Source of the DNA: Schistosoma haematobium
Taxonomy: Eukaryota > Platyhelminthes > Trematoda > Strigeidida > Schistosomatidae
Length of the DNA: 64,000 nt
Direction of reading: 5' to 3'
Assembly: GCF_000699445.3 (NCBI RefSeq)
Contig: NC_067196.1
Location: forward strand, 83,070,364-83,134,363
The number at the start of each line of letters is the position of its first letter. The first letter of the stretch is position 1. Under the pieces are notes generated by a model that saw only the letters and a list, made by a program, of their open reading frames with translations, was not told where the DNA came from and made no database searches. A program made the translations under genes and the position numbers. Of the stretch, positions 45,361 through 64,000 are shown piece after piece.

Positions 45361-45827
45361 CGGCCGTTGCTGCTACCTTTACGTGGTGGTCGGGCTTGCC
45401 TATCGTGATGAACCAATCAAGCTATACTGGCTGGAACAATCGTTCCTCAAGGTCCTACGATGCCAGATAGGTCGGTTGAAGAGTGGCAAACCCGAGGTCC
45501 GAGGGCGAAGTCGTACTGCCGATTGTACAGAGGTGCGACGGCGGTAGGATGTTTTCTTCAGACAACCAACACAACAGAGACGCTGCCTTCCCATAAGGAA
45601 TGGTGGGGTTAGAAAAGGTCGACCCTAAAAATGCACATCCCGCCTTATCCCACGGATATCCGTCTCCAACCGTAAGGTCTCAACAAGTACGGATCTAACA
45701 CGAAAATTACGCATAAAAACGTTGTGTGTGACCGACCTCAAGCAGTTGTCACTTGGGCACTGCGGCCATGCTCTCAGGTCGCTAAGACCACCCCTAACCC
45801 AATTTCCTTTTCAGGTACCTTCAGAAG
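45361..45827 (+). mobile_element. LINE 5'-UTR-only insertion with 13-bp duplication
   Basis: The 467 bp match, in opposite orientation, the 5' UTR of the LINE at 55.2-55.66 kb (CGTTGCTGCTACCTTTACGT to TTCCTTTTCAGGTACC). GGGGCAGCAGACC (45348-45360) and GGGGCAGTAGACC (45828-45840) flank it, and removing it rejoins the host LINE's frame region between its linker and RT N-terminus. It carries no LINE 3' end. Confidence 0.8.
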
Positions 45828-46569
45828 GGGGCAGTAGACCAGTTGGACTGTCCCTCGAAAAACTCTGTACATCGTTCAAGACGTCAATAGATGTTAGTGA
45901 TTGGCATCCCGTCAGCTTCACAGATTGTTTCGCCCACACCAGACTTCTTGCTGCCAGTGGATCGGATGAGTTAAAAGAGCTTCTGGCAGTTACCAGATAC
46001 AACTGCTTCTTCCAACTCATTGGCACGCTCCGACCACCAGGCTTCTCGCCCCTTACACAAGCTCTGCTTAATTTCATTACGTAACAGTTTGCGTTTGCGG
46101 TCGAACTTACGGTCATTCGGAGTAGACCGATGAGATTCAATCAATTGTAAGGAACCTGAAGAGGTCCAGTGCCTATGAACGGGACGTTTCGCGAAGCCGC
46201 AAGCGACTTTACTCGCCAGTTACATGGCGTCATGCAATTGAAACCAATGCTCATCTATACTTTTCGATAGGATGTTAGCTAGCCTTGAACCTAGGTCGAT
46301 TTGGTATTTAGTTGCAACAGAAGCTGCAATCAAGTTACTGACATCGATCCGTTTAGGTCGATGAATTTGTTGGCCACTGAAAAGTAAGGTAAGATAAGCA
46401 CAAACAAGGGCATAATCAGAGTTCATATAGGTACTCCAAAATGAGCGGCAGTCTTGTACACAACCACGCTAGTGGTAGCTCATCGCGATGTGTCAATCTG
46501 AGTCCAGGCTTGAGATGCAAAGGGAGGATGCCAGGTGGCATATCAACGATGACTGTACCAGTAGTTAGT

Positions 46570-47086
46570 ACTTATTATTCATTACTTGAACACAAATATG
46601 GGTACAAAAGGGCACTGAATACATATGAGCCACACAAGTCACTTGATTTGTCTGTAGGTTATAATACTGCCAGGGTTCCCAAATCGAAACGAGTGGTTTT
46701 CTCAGGGGATCACACCCGGAGCGTTCGACCTAAAGGTCTAATCCACAAGGCAGAGAAGCAAAGTTGGGAGATGCAGTTCCATGTTAGCTGGTGACCAACA
46801 ATTGGTTCATACGCCATTTTTTACTTCAGGATACTGGATCCCATGTGCACCATTGGTTTGGAATCAGGGTTTTCCAACTCACTTAGGTAGATCCTCCGTG
46901 TTCACCAACCCGGTTAAGGCACCGGACATTCGCTTTTTGTCTTCTCAATTTCGTAAAGAACACCCCTACCACGAGAATGCAATGAGTAGGACTTCCCTGT
47001 CAGTGGCTGTATACGCGTGGCCATGTGAGAGAATTTCGAGAGGAAGCAGACTCTCCCTACCCTCAGCCGTACCAAGCATTCGGGGG
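46570..47086 (-). mobile_element. ~510-bp tail-sharing element nested in LINE endonuclease
   Basis: On the minus strand it starts CCCCCGAATGCTTGGTACGG and ends GTACCCATATTTGTGTTCAAG near 46585, like the copies at 59867 and 60625. It splits the endonuclease between LLQLCSD and the TQIDTS-type region. The exact 3' limit is blurred by an AT-rich tail (TAATGAATAATAAG). Confidence 0.8.
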
Positions 47087-47644
47087 CCAGAAACAAGTTA
47101 TAGTCTGAGCACAGTTGCAGTAGACGGTCCCCGTTACCCGACCTGCGACCAACAAGTTCCCCTCAGCCACTTAAACGATTCTCCTATGTACTTAGACGCC
47201 CGACCAGAGCATTCAAGTCTCCGGCTAGTACTAAAACATCTGCCGAACACCCTTTCTATAAAAGAACTGTTAACTGGTAGTAAAACTCATCCTTGATTGA
47301 ATCCGGGCTGCAATCTGCCGAAGCATAGACGGAGATGACAAAAAGACATTGTTACTCACATCGACTTCTCACTTTGATGGGAATTTCTAATCTAATAGCA
47401 CACAACCGACTGTTAATTGGGATCCAATCGATCAGTGCCGCCTCAGCTGTAGCGCTTTGTGCGATACCAATACCAGAAAAACCAGACGATGCCACAGGGA
47501 CCCCGGAAAAACGCACGTGAAACAAGCTTTTCGAGGCGACAGATGAAGAGCGGATTTGTGGTACTTCACTAGAGTCTTGAATACGGGTCTCGGATAGACA
47601 ACAGACGTCAATATAGTATCTACACATTTCAGTAAAACCCTAAC

Positions 47645-47995
47645 CAATATTTAGCAGTCTCACAATGAAGCGGGAAGGTTTTAGAATCGATAATAACGTT
47701 TGAGACAACTGAAAATTTTCTGTGATAGAAGACAGTAATAGTAGGTTGTATGGTATTTTGACAGACACATAAAAGCGGAGTACTTCAAAATACAGTGGTC
47801 CTCTACTCTTATTAGTCTAAGTGAATTCACTAACAGTTCATTTTGATACATATGAACAATGTTAAGTTATGAAAAATGTAAACAATAACGACAAAATAGT
47901 TACAAGCCAACTTGATTGGTTGATCGGTTTAGGCTCTAAATTTAGTATTTGGATGCTAAGAAACTAGTTGGACTCTGTTAGGGACGATATATCCC
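47645..47995. other. AT-rich spacer, no gene seen
   Basis: No feature recognised. Confidence 0.35.
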
Positions 47996-47999
47996 AGAA

Positions 48000-48290
48000 A
48001 CTCATATTTGTAATTTTATCATATCGATTAACTGATTAAATAGCAGTCAATTGATGAACTCATTGATTAATGTTTAAAAATTTCCTATGACAATATCGGT
48101 TATATATATTTGTATAAGTTTTAAATTGTGTTTGTGAGCTCGCTCTTTTTCTGGCTGTTTGCAGAAGATATTTCCCATACCAAGTTTGGACTTCGCCTTC
48201 TAGGTAGCGGGGCTGGAACGCATCAATAGCTAGATTACTGGTCTTTGGTCACTGAGTCTTGTTCTCGTTCGCAGATTAAGTGAACTCGTG
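48000..48290 (-). repeat. Dispersed repeat (pairs with 11.93 kb)
   Basis: Inverted match to 11930-12130; see that entry. 48291-48700 shows nothing further. Confidence 0.55.
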
Positions 48291-49085
48291 AAGCTTCAAA
48301 CCTAACAGACTCTTCATTTATCACAGTAATTAAAGATACAATCACTAATTTCAAACCCACAATAAATGTTAAAGATTAGTCGATAGAGACGAAAAGATTA
48401 TTTGGTGAACGACTAGACACTGTTTGTAGTACAGCATTTAACTGGACGGTTCAAACGTGATCTTTTGCCTTTCCTGAGATAGCACACCACAAAGAAACAT
48501 TCGTGAACAGAAAATCCTTTCCAGCTCTAATTCTTTATTACATATGGATTTCCAGACAAGGTAGAAGAATCCTGTATACGAATAATATCTTGTACCGTAG
48601 TCCAGAATATAGCACATAAACTCTCCTGATTCAGATGACATTTAAGGATGTTATAATTTTTCCGAAAGACAATGAACTTGATAAAGAAATGTTAATGGAA
48701 CTAGATAAATGTTTTTACTGCTTCAGAGATAATCAGAACGCATGGCTGTGACGCATAGATAAAGTGTAGTCCGTGTAAAGCAGTTTGCAAGACCGGCAAG
48801 TGCAATAACGTGACGTTAGGCAAAATGATGACAGTTTCGTAACACCAGCAACCTTGAAGCAGGCAAAAGTTGCACAATTCGCTTTGATTTTTGGACATAT
48901 TCGTCATCTTATGAAATATTTCATACATTTTAAACATATGTAGGTTTCCATGAAACGTAATGAAGATAAAACCTTGATAAACGGAACGAAAATTAGTACA
49001 TGAAGTAAACGTAAAATCAACAAAATACATGTACTTGTCATGAACACAAAACTGGATGGATAAAAAACCAAAATAAATGACGAAC

Positions 49086-49640
49086 CCTTCTCCTGTGAGT
49101 GCACAACAAGGCTGTACATGCCATGGGTGGTCCCTAATAGACGTAAGGTTTAGATTGTGACTGATTTCAGCAACAGACATGCAGCCAGAGACATCTTGTT
49201 TATTGGCAAAAACCAACATTTTCGAGCGTTTCAACTCCTAAAATAAACTAGACATCGTATTTTACTTACCTCAGCAACTAGTAGTTTACACAGCTCCTGT
49301 TTAGTCAGGTATAGACGTTCTCGATCTGTACTGTCAACAACTAAAATGACAAACTACATGCAGTTAACATATATTTGAAAAATACGTCTGAGCCTGCAAA
49401 GTATGTGGTCCAGGAAGCCCTAACAGAAGTTTGTCCACCAATATCCCACATTACGAAATGCAGATTCTTCCACTTTACTTCCTCAACATTGCTTCCAATG
49501 GTGGGAGAAGTCTGTACAGCTTCTTTGAGAACGAATTGGTACAAAATAGTAGATTTTCCAGCATTATCCAACCCCAAAATTATGACTTTATAGTCTCGAG
49601 AGTTGAAAAGCCTCCAAAACTTTGTGAACAATAAGCCCAT
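49086..49640 (-). CDS. Arl5: Arl5-like small GTPase, exons 1-3
   Basis: This ADP-ribosylation-factor-like GTPase belongs to a family that acts in trafficking at the trans-Golgi. Exons on the minus strand: 49640-49386, 49353-49270 and 49237-49086, with 32-nt introns of GT-AG type (49385-49354 and 49269-49238). The second of two adjacent ATGs is chosen because it gives [12 protein letters not shown], with Gly2 for myristoylation as in ARL5. Motifs: GLDNAGKS (23-30), [18 protein letters not shown] (65-70), NKQD (125-128), CCALTGEG (about 156-163). About 163 codons are placed of about 180 expected. The last exon (about 16 residues, GLxWxxxRL-type) was not found. The frame stays open past the predicted donor (49085) to a stop at 48701, an alternative end. 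It is divergent to the Rab gene. Confidence 0.9.
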
Positions 49641-49826
49641 CATCCATGTGGCTAAAATTTAAAAACCCTCCATGCATTCCTATATGTTTTTTGCAATTAA
49701 TAATAAAAGTGCTGAGGAAAATTAAAAAATATGATATTGTTTATTGTTTGCATATGTCACTTAATATGTTAATCAACGCTTGTTTATCCTGCAGCTGATT
49801 CAGCGGGTTAATCAGGTTATGTTAAA
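49641..49826. promoter_or_regulatory. Divergent promoter region between Arl5 and Rab genes
   Basis: Only 187 bp separate the two start codons (49640 minus, 49827 plus), so both genes probably initiate here. No TATA box is placed with confidence. TGTTTATCCTGCAG ending at 49794 looks like a 3' splice site 32 bp before the Rab ATG. It could be a 5'-UTR intron end or a spliced-leader trans-splice acceptor, which schistosomes use for a subset of genes. Confidence 0.65.
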
Positions 49827-58569
<8,743 letters not shown>

Positions 58570-59664
58570 ATGGCTTCTCCATTGATTTTTCCAAGAAACA
58601 TCTTTTAGACATGATCTATCCTGCACTCAAACATTGAACAATTCTTGATTTTAGGGATCTTTATTTGGTGCCTTTTATAGCCTCATTTCTTCGTCGTCTC
58701 TTGCTTGTATTTGACACATGGTTTCCATCGTCCCCATCATACGGTTTCGTTTATTGTCTTCAAGTATCTACTTTTACCTTTATAAAAACATTATATCTTA
58801 TCAGCAAATTGCTTTTTCCGTCTAATTTCTAATTTTTTTCCTTTTGTTGTTACGAGTCAAGCCGGTTTTATCACTTAATTAGAATTAGTTGAAATAATTT
58901 TTGTGTGGTTTGGTTTCTTTCACCTCATTGTTAGTTTACATTGACGTGCAGTTTTTCATAATTGTTTTATTTTTGTCTCAAGATCACTAGTTTCTCAGTG
59001 ATTGTAAATAATCCATTTTGGCACGTATTCCTACTCTTTTCAAAACCTGATTCTGTCCTACTTTTCCAAAACTTGTTAAATTGCTAAACTATGTGTATAT
59101 ATGTTGTTAATTTGGCCCCATATTCTCTGACTTTATTTTTGGGAACCTATTATGGTGTAATTCTGAAGCTTTATTTTGAGCGTTTTTATCTGCGCGTTTG
59201 CGCTGAGTTAGTATTATATGCATCTGCATCTATATGAAAATACATTTAATCATATGTTTAGACCGACAAAACCTTGAAATTCTGTCTACAGTTTCACTTA
59301 CAGAACATGTACACCTATTTATGGCTTCTTATCAAGCCGTTATAGATTATACTTATAAATCTCTGTTAGGCACAATATATCATCTGTACTAGGAGTTGGT
59401 CATGCCGGTTTCAGTTGATTTCTTCATTTGATTACATTTCAAATAAAAGTAACTGTTTCTCAAGAAAACGTAAGCTTTTTTTAAGTATATGATTTTCATT
59501 ATTGGTCTTCTATTATCAGAATTTCCTAAGGAATTCTCGATAAAGTTGTTTCTCGTCTTTCTGTCTTGCTTTTTTCATTTAATCTACCGCCTCATCAGCT
59601 TTTCAGATTATATGCAATACTAAATGAGCACTATTATGTTACTCTGTTTTATTTTTCATTTTGG
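58570..59664. other. 3' flank of the Rab gene, AT-rich
   Basis: Presumably includes the Rab 3' UTR. No poly(A) signal is assigned with confidence. No other gene seen. Confidence 0.4.
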
Positions 59665-59665
59665 C

Positions 59666-59866
59666 TAATATATTTAACACTGATTATAATAAAACTTATC
59701 TTCAAGTTTTTCTGATATTAACTATTAGTATGTAAATTTCTAACTCCGAACCCCTAGATATTACACAAATCTTTTATACTAATAATTATGCGTCAAATCG
59801 CATCCTAGCGTAAGTTATATGTTAACGTGAAATATGACTGAAGTGACGTCATGTACAATGTAACCC
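59666..59866 (+). repeat. Left half of duplicated ~355-bp unit
   Basis: It matches 62812-62995 (for example TCAAGTTTTTCTGATA, TAGATATTACACAAATCTTT, GTGACGTCATGTACAATG). Its continuation lies at 60374-60538, beyond the inserted element. Confidence 0.85.
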
Positions 59867-60373
59867 CCAAGTGCCCTGGTACGGCCGACGGTGAGAAATT
59901 ATGCTCCCCCTCTTAAATGGCCACGCGTATACAGCCACTCACAGGTAAGTTTTACTGCCTTCTCGTGGCGTGGGTGTTGTTTACGAAATTGAGAGGACGA
60001 AAAGCGAATTTCCGGCGCTTTAACCGGGTTGGTGGACATGGAGAGTCCACCTAGGAGAGTTGGAAAACCCTAATTCCAAACCAATGGTGCACATGGGCTC
60101 CAGGTTCTGAAGGAACCATTGGCGTGTGATCCTGTTGTTGGTCATCGGTCACCATGGGACTGCACCTCCTAACGTTGCTCCACTCCCTTGTGGATTAAAC
60201 CTTCAAGTCAAAGGCTTGGGGTGTGGCCTCCTAAGAAAACTACCTGCTTCGGTTTGGGCACCCGGGCAGTATCACAAATTAATGATAACTGCTACTGGCC
60301 TCATTGTTATTGTGTGGCTCATATGTATTTGGTGCCCCCCTCGTACCAATGTTTATGTGTTCAGTTAATTAAA
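59867..60373 (+). mobile_element. ~507-bp non-autonomous element, copy 1
   Basis: It starts CCAAGTGCCCTGGTACGG and ends GTACCAATGTTTATGTGTTC with an AATTAAA tail. Limits are set by the empty site at 62812-63172. The last ~65 bp (CATTGTTATTGTGTGGCTCA onward) match the 3' end of the LINE at 43625-43700. No Pol III B box, hammerhead or real coding frame was found. The frames read through it are spurious. Confidence 0.85.
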
Positions 60374-60538
60374 TACACAGTACATGTTAATATGTTGATA
60401 ATGTAGTGCTCAAGTAAGCTACTCGTTAATTCCAAGTTATATTTGACTCGAAAACCGGTTATCTAAATACCCTAATGTTCTACACATTGTTTTTCCTCAA
60501 GTAAAGGGGCTCATTGTTTCTATAAGTGTATCAAACTG
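60374..60538 (+). repeat. Right half of duplicated unit
   Basis: TACACAGTACATGTTAATAT, then ATAATGTAGTGCTCAAG match 62996-63172. Confidence 0.85.
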
Positions 60539-60624
60539 CGGATACAGAAAGTGTCCGTCGACAAGGAATAGTCAAAACGAATAGGTTGCTTAGGGTCAGT
60601 GACCTAATCAGACAGTTGGTTAGC

Positions 60625-61118
60625 TCCCAAATGCCCTGGTACGGCCGAGAGTGAGCAGGGTCCACTTTCCCTCGAAATGCTCCCACATGGCCACGCGTAT
60701 ATAGCCTCTGCCAGGGAAGTCATTCTCGCTGCGAGGGTGTTGTTTACGAAGTTGAGAGGACGAGACACGAATGTCCAGCACTTTAACCGGGTTGGTGGAT
60801 ATGGAGAGTTCACCTAGGGGAGTTGGAAAACCCTAATTCCAAACCAATGGTGCACATGGGCTCCAGTATCCTGAGGGGACAAATGGCGTATGAACCAACC
60901 GGCTACCATGGGACTGCATCTCCTTACGACGCTCCGCTGCCTTGTGGGTCGGACCTTTAAGTCGAAGGCTCCGAGCGTGGTCCTCTAAGAAAACCACCCG
61001 CTTCGGTTTGGGCACCCGGGCAGTATCACAGCCCTCACACAAATCAAATGAGATTTGTGTGGCGCATATGTATTTGGTGCTTCCTCGTATCAATATCTAT
61101 GCGTTCAAATAAATAAAT
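60625..61118 (+). mobile_element. ~500-bp non-autonomous element, copy 2
   Basis: Same orientation as copy 1, about 250 bp downstream. It starts CCCAAATGCCCTGGTACGGC and ends ATGCGTTCAAATAAATAAATG. It contains GGCCACGCGTATATAGCC and the block GGAAAACCCTAATTCCAAACC. Confidence 0.85.
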
Positions 61119-61119
61119 G

Positions 61120-62810
61120 ATATTAATATAAATATTATATTGTGCAGTTTGTATTTTCTAAAGCCAATTAGAAACCGTGTTGTTTTACACAGTATGTCTG
61201 TGCCTAATCTATCAGTCAGAAGTATCGCTAATAATCCACCAATCCAAAAGAATATTTCAGTTAATCCCACAAAAGGTGTGTGTGGTCTATTGGTTAAGTG
61301 TGCGACCCAGCACACGAGTGCATCTGCAGGCAATGCTTTTGTACATAAAACTCGCACTTATATGCGATGTTCTCTGATTTTATGTAACTCAGAAACAGGG
61401 ATAAGAATATATTTAGTGGTTGATGCCCAAACCTAGTTGACTTCTGTGGTTTGCACAAGTCATCGTTTATTTTTGTGCCTAACCAAGCAAAAAAGTCAAT
61501 ATGAATGTAATGACCCCCTAAAAATTTTGAGTTTACTACGGAAATAAAACAGTTAACCCTCAACACCAATGAGTACTAACATTGATGGCGACAATAATAA
61601 TAAGCAAATCTAGCTAACCAACATTCTAGTTTTTAACTTGTTTTATGACTGAGTACACAATCATATATTTGTTTCCTTATAACATTTTAGATGCACTCTC
61701 GATACGCGTGAAGAAGCGATTGACCTACGGGTTATTTGAGGGCAAAAGTAGACGTAATTATGATAAAGAAAAAAATGGTTAGTACACCAAAGTGTCCTAA
61801 CAAACCCCACTGGAATGCATAGCGTTGATCAGTGGCTAGCTGTTTAAGGTATGAACAGCACAAGTATTTTGTGCTCAGTTTAATAATAATCAAATAGAAA
61901 AGCCACATGTTTGATAAGATTTAGTTGTACTACAAAAATGTGTGGACTGTTATGTATAAAATAAGGTTTTGTCACATGACAATAATGGTAATTTCCAGGA
62001 TTTCGTATGAACAACTGACAATGATTGGTTCAACACGAGTGTAGCCATAAGAGTCGTGCTGTAAACTCAATGTTCTTACTACGTAGTAAACAAGTTATCC
62101 ATAGTAGTGTTTATAGATAGTTAATTAGGAATTACTGAGCATACAAGCTATCTGTGAGTATTATGTTGAACAGAAGCTATAAATTGGGATTTGAGATCAA
62201 TACAACTTTTATACCACCAAAGGTGACGCACTAAACGGTGTCTTTAGTTAGTTAAATGCTCATAAGCTGACAAAATGAGTGATTATTAGGGAGAGCATAG
62301 GTTTTAGCCAAAGAGAGTACAACTTCCAGCCCACTTCTATGATATTAGCATGAACTTCTTGTCAGCGTTTGGATAAATACCACAATGATGCTATCGCGGT
62401 TGGAATATCTACGACTATACGGAGTGTTACTTAATACCCCCGATCGGTAAGCCAAAACTAGTGAACAAACAATGACACAGAGTTCTGTTTAGTTAACAAT
62501 TGCAGCAAATTCCTTCACTGATACAGTATCGCTATGATGTCGATAACAACTATTTAAACTAATAACAAGGATAAAAATGTCTTCACACTTTCGTCGGATA
62601 TTCTCCCTGACTGCAACCGCGAACTTCAGGTCCCACACGATAATACCACGAACGAGGTTGCCATATGGTGATACTGGCTCGGCAAAACGGAATGTTGGTA
62701 CGGCCAAACAAGATAAGTGATTTAGTACCTCGTCTTCTTTGACACCCCCACCAGAAATGGACGGTGTCAACTTTTCCTTCTAAAGTCAACTGTTCTAGCC
62801 CGCTTGTTGG
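61120..62810. other. AT-rich spacer with one unrecognised 93-codon frame
   Basis: A minus-strand frame at 62770-62489 (MTPSISGGGVKEDEVLNHLS at its start) matches nothing I recognise. Nothing else supports a gene. Confidence 0.35.
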
Positions 62811-62811
62811 G

Positions 62812-63172
62812 TAATATATTTAATATTGATTACAATAGCACTAATCATCAAGTTTTTCTGATACTAACTATTAGTGTGTAAATTTCTAACTCCAAATCCC
62901 TAGATATTACACAAATCTTTTATACTACACATCCTAGCGTAAGTCATATGCTAACGTGAAATATGGTTGAAGTGACGTCATGTACAATGCAACCCTACAC
63001 AGTACCTGTCTTTAATATGTTGATAATGTAGTGCTCAGGCAAGCTACTCGTAAATTCCAAGTTGTATGTGATCTAAATATCAGTTAGCTAAATACTCGAG
63101 CGTTCTACACGTTGTTTTCCCTCAGGCAAAAGAGCTCACTGTTACTATAAATGTATCATCAAACTCAAGTTT
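62812..63172 (+). repeat. Second copy of the ~355-bp unit: empty site
   Basis: It is continuous across the point (about 62995) where the paralogue at 59666-60538 holds the 507-bp element: ACAATGCAACCC then TACACAGTACCTG. Confidence 0.85.
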
Positions 63173-63559
63173 AATTGCTTTAGGCAGTAATGTCGCAATT
63201 AAATCATTCATTTTCTTGTGCGATTGTTACCGTTCGTGAATGATGATTTAAGTTGTTTGGATGTTGGAGAGTGCTTTCACCAACAGATTACTGAAGATTC
63301 CTAGTTATTCCACAACTTGTAACTATTTCAACTGTACCCGTTCATGAACTGGGAGCTAATCCAATTGGTAATCATTTGGATTCTGTAGAGGAAATTTAGT
63401 AGATGTTAAAGGTGAACACCAATAATCATAATTACTATGCTTTGATAAGTAGATTGAGGTTGTTGCTCTGGTTACTGACAAACTCATTAATATCCGTACT
63501 AGCTAATCATATAACAGGTAGAAAGTCGTATTGGTGAGAATTTAATAGCCTATGGAACT

Positions 63560-64000
63560 ACACAGTCAGTCAGCTACAACATAGGACCAGGCACATATGT
63601 GCATCGGTCGAAGTTGCCATACCTTATTAACACAACAAGATGAACATCAGATTCATAGAATTAGTTAATTCAGTGTTGGTAATATATAAAAGAAAGATTG
63701 CATATAAGGACATAGTACGGGAAGAAAGAATTAGTCGGTAGAAAGATATGAAGCGATTTAAATCTCATAGTTTAAGGGAAGATAGAGAGTGTATACACCG
63801 ACGCCATTGTGATCTATTCTGAGCCATGTCACCCGGGGTCTTCAAACATTGGCTACGATAGTCACGCGGACCTCAACCACGTAGTCTACATCTACCAACA
63901 TGGCTAAGACTAGAAGTTAGTGACTTCAAGCACTGATGCCACGTTTTGGTTTGGCCGCCCCTAACTTTCCTCCAACCATCCTAACACTAGTCAGCATTGC
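63560..64000 (-). mobile_element. LINE 3' end, continues beyond window
   Basis: On the minus strand: GGxxGGxxKxxGGQTKT-type C-terminus (AGTTAGGGGCGGCCAAACC), then the end of the ORF (DMAQNRSQWRRCIHSLSS-like, 63840-63790), 3' UTR and the terminus CTGACTGACTG near 63565. Same 3' UTR as 52893-53145. Confidence 0.82.

Larger units (their letters stand above)
43625..47640 (-). mobile_element. APE-type LINE with two nested insertions
   Basis: The 3' tail (CATTGTTATTGTGTGGCACA, then AAATAAATAAA) ends near 43625. Upstream come the RT C-terminus (44192-43806: RLRWLGHVLRMSSQRIPRCA), the RT core (44985-44176), the RT N-terminus (45347-45020), the linker (46140-45828), the endonuclease C-terminus (46426-46220: SGQQIHRPKRIDVSNL) and the endonuclease N-terminus (47627-47100: DVCCLSETRIQD, AGDLNALVG). 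A 467-bp LINE 5'-UTR piece sits at 45361-45827 and a tail-sharing element at 46570-47086. Stops and frameshifts are frequent. The 5' end is truncated at about 47640. Confidence 0.85.

Noticed and set aside
48760..48800. Arl5 last exon ([13 protein letters not shown] in frame)
   Set aside because: The faint GLxW-like similarity lacks an AG acceptor at the needed place and lacks the Trp.
60126..61093. Frames of 70-90 codons in the tail-sharing elements
   Set aside because: Not conserved between copies and on both strands; treated as non-coding.
62489..62789. 93-codon minus-strand gene
   Set aside because: No recognised motif, no splice or homology support; kept only as a note in the spacer entry.

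Overview
This window looks like nuclear DNA of a schistosome-type blood fluke (Schistosomatidae, species not determinable). It is AT-rich and packed with the repeat classes known from these worms: tRNA-derived SINEs and Sm-alpha-like SINEs that carry hammerhead ribozymes, RTE-clade LINEs with (TAAG)n tails, Penelope-like elements with GIY-YIG nucleases, solo LTRs, a Merlin-type DNA transposon relic, and other APE-type LINEs. Only two host genes are recognisable. Both encode small GTPases and both have very small 5' introns (32-37 nt).

Layout. 1-7.7 kb: SINEs and a decayed Penelope-like element (1.94-3.2 kb). 7.69-10.92 kb: a near full-length RTE-clade LINE on the minus strand, dead through one stop, two frameshifts and an active-site change. 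11-24 kb: SINEs, two copies of a roughly 300-bp solo LTR, an open 457-codon Penelope-like reading frame (18.26-19.63 kb, minus) with a hammerhead-like motif 3' of it, and a decayed second Penelope copy. 24.78-25.97 kb: a 1.2-kb CTTA-derived array attached to a stub of an RTE 3' end. 26-37 kb: SINEs, several in inverted pairs, two solo LTRs with target duplications, a fourth Penelope fragment and the Merlin relic. 38-47.6 kb: RTE and other LINE fragments, mostly minus strand, nested into one another.

49.1-58.6 kb holds the host genes, arranged head to head: an Arl5-like gene (minus; C-terminal exon not found) and a six-exon Rab8-like gene (plus; complete, 211 residues, CAAX-type end). Their start codons lie 187 bp apart, so they probably share a bidirectional promoter. 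Intron 3 of the Rab gene (6.5 kb) is filled with antisense LINE fragments. 59.7-61.1 kb: two copies of a roughly 500-bp non-autonomous element whose last ~65 bp match the 3' end of a LINE at 43.6 kb; an empty-site copy of the first insertion's flanks lies at 62.8-63.2 kb. The window ends in the 3' end of another LINE.

The most notable signals are (1) hammerhead ribozymes carried by tRNA-derived SINEs, with three copies that look fully intact and a fourth differing only at the cleavage-site base, (2) the LINE-tail-sharing element with its empty site, (3) a 467-bp LINE 5'-UTR-only insertion with a 13-bp target duplication, and (4) the micro-intron divergent GTPase pair.
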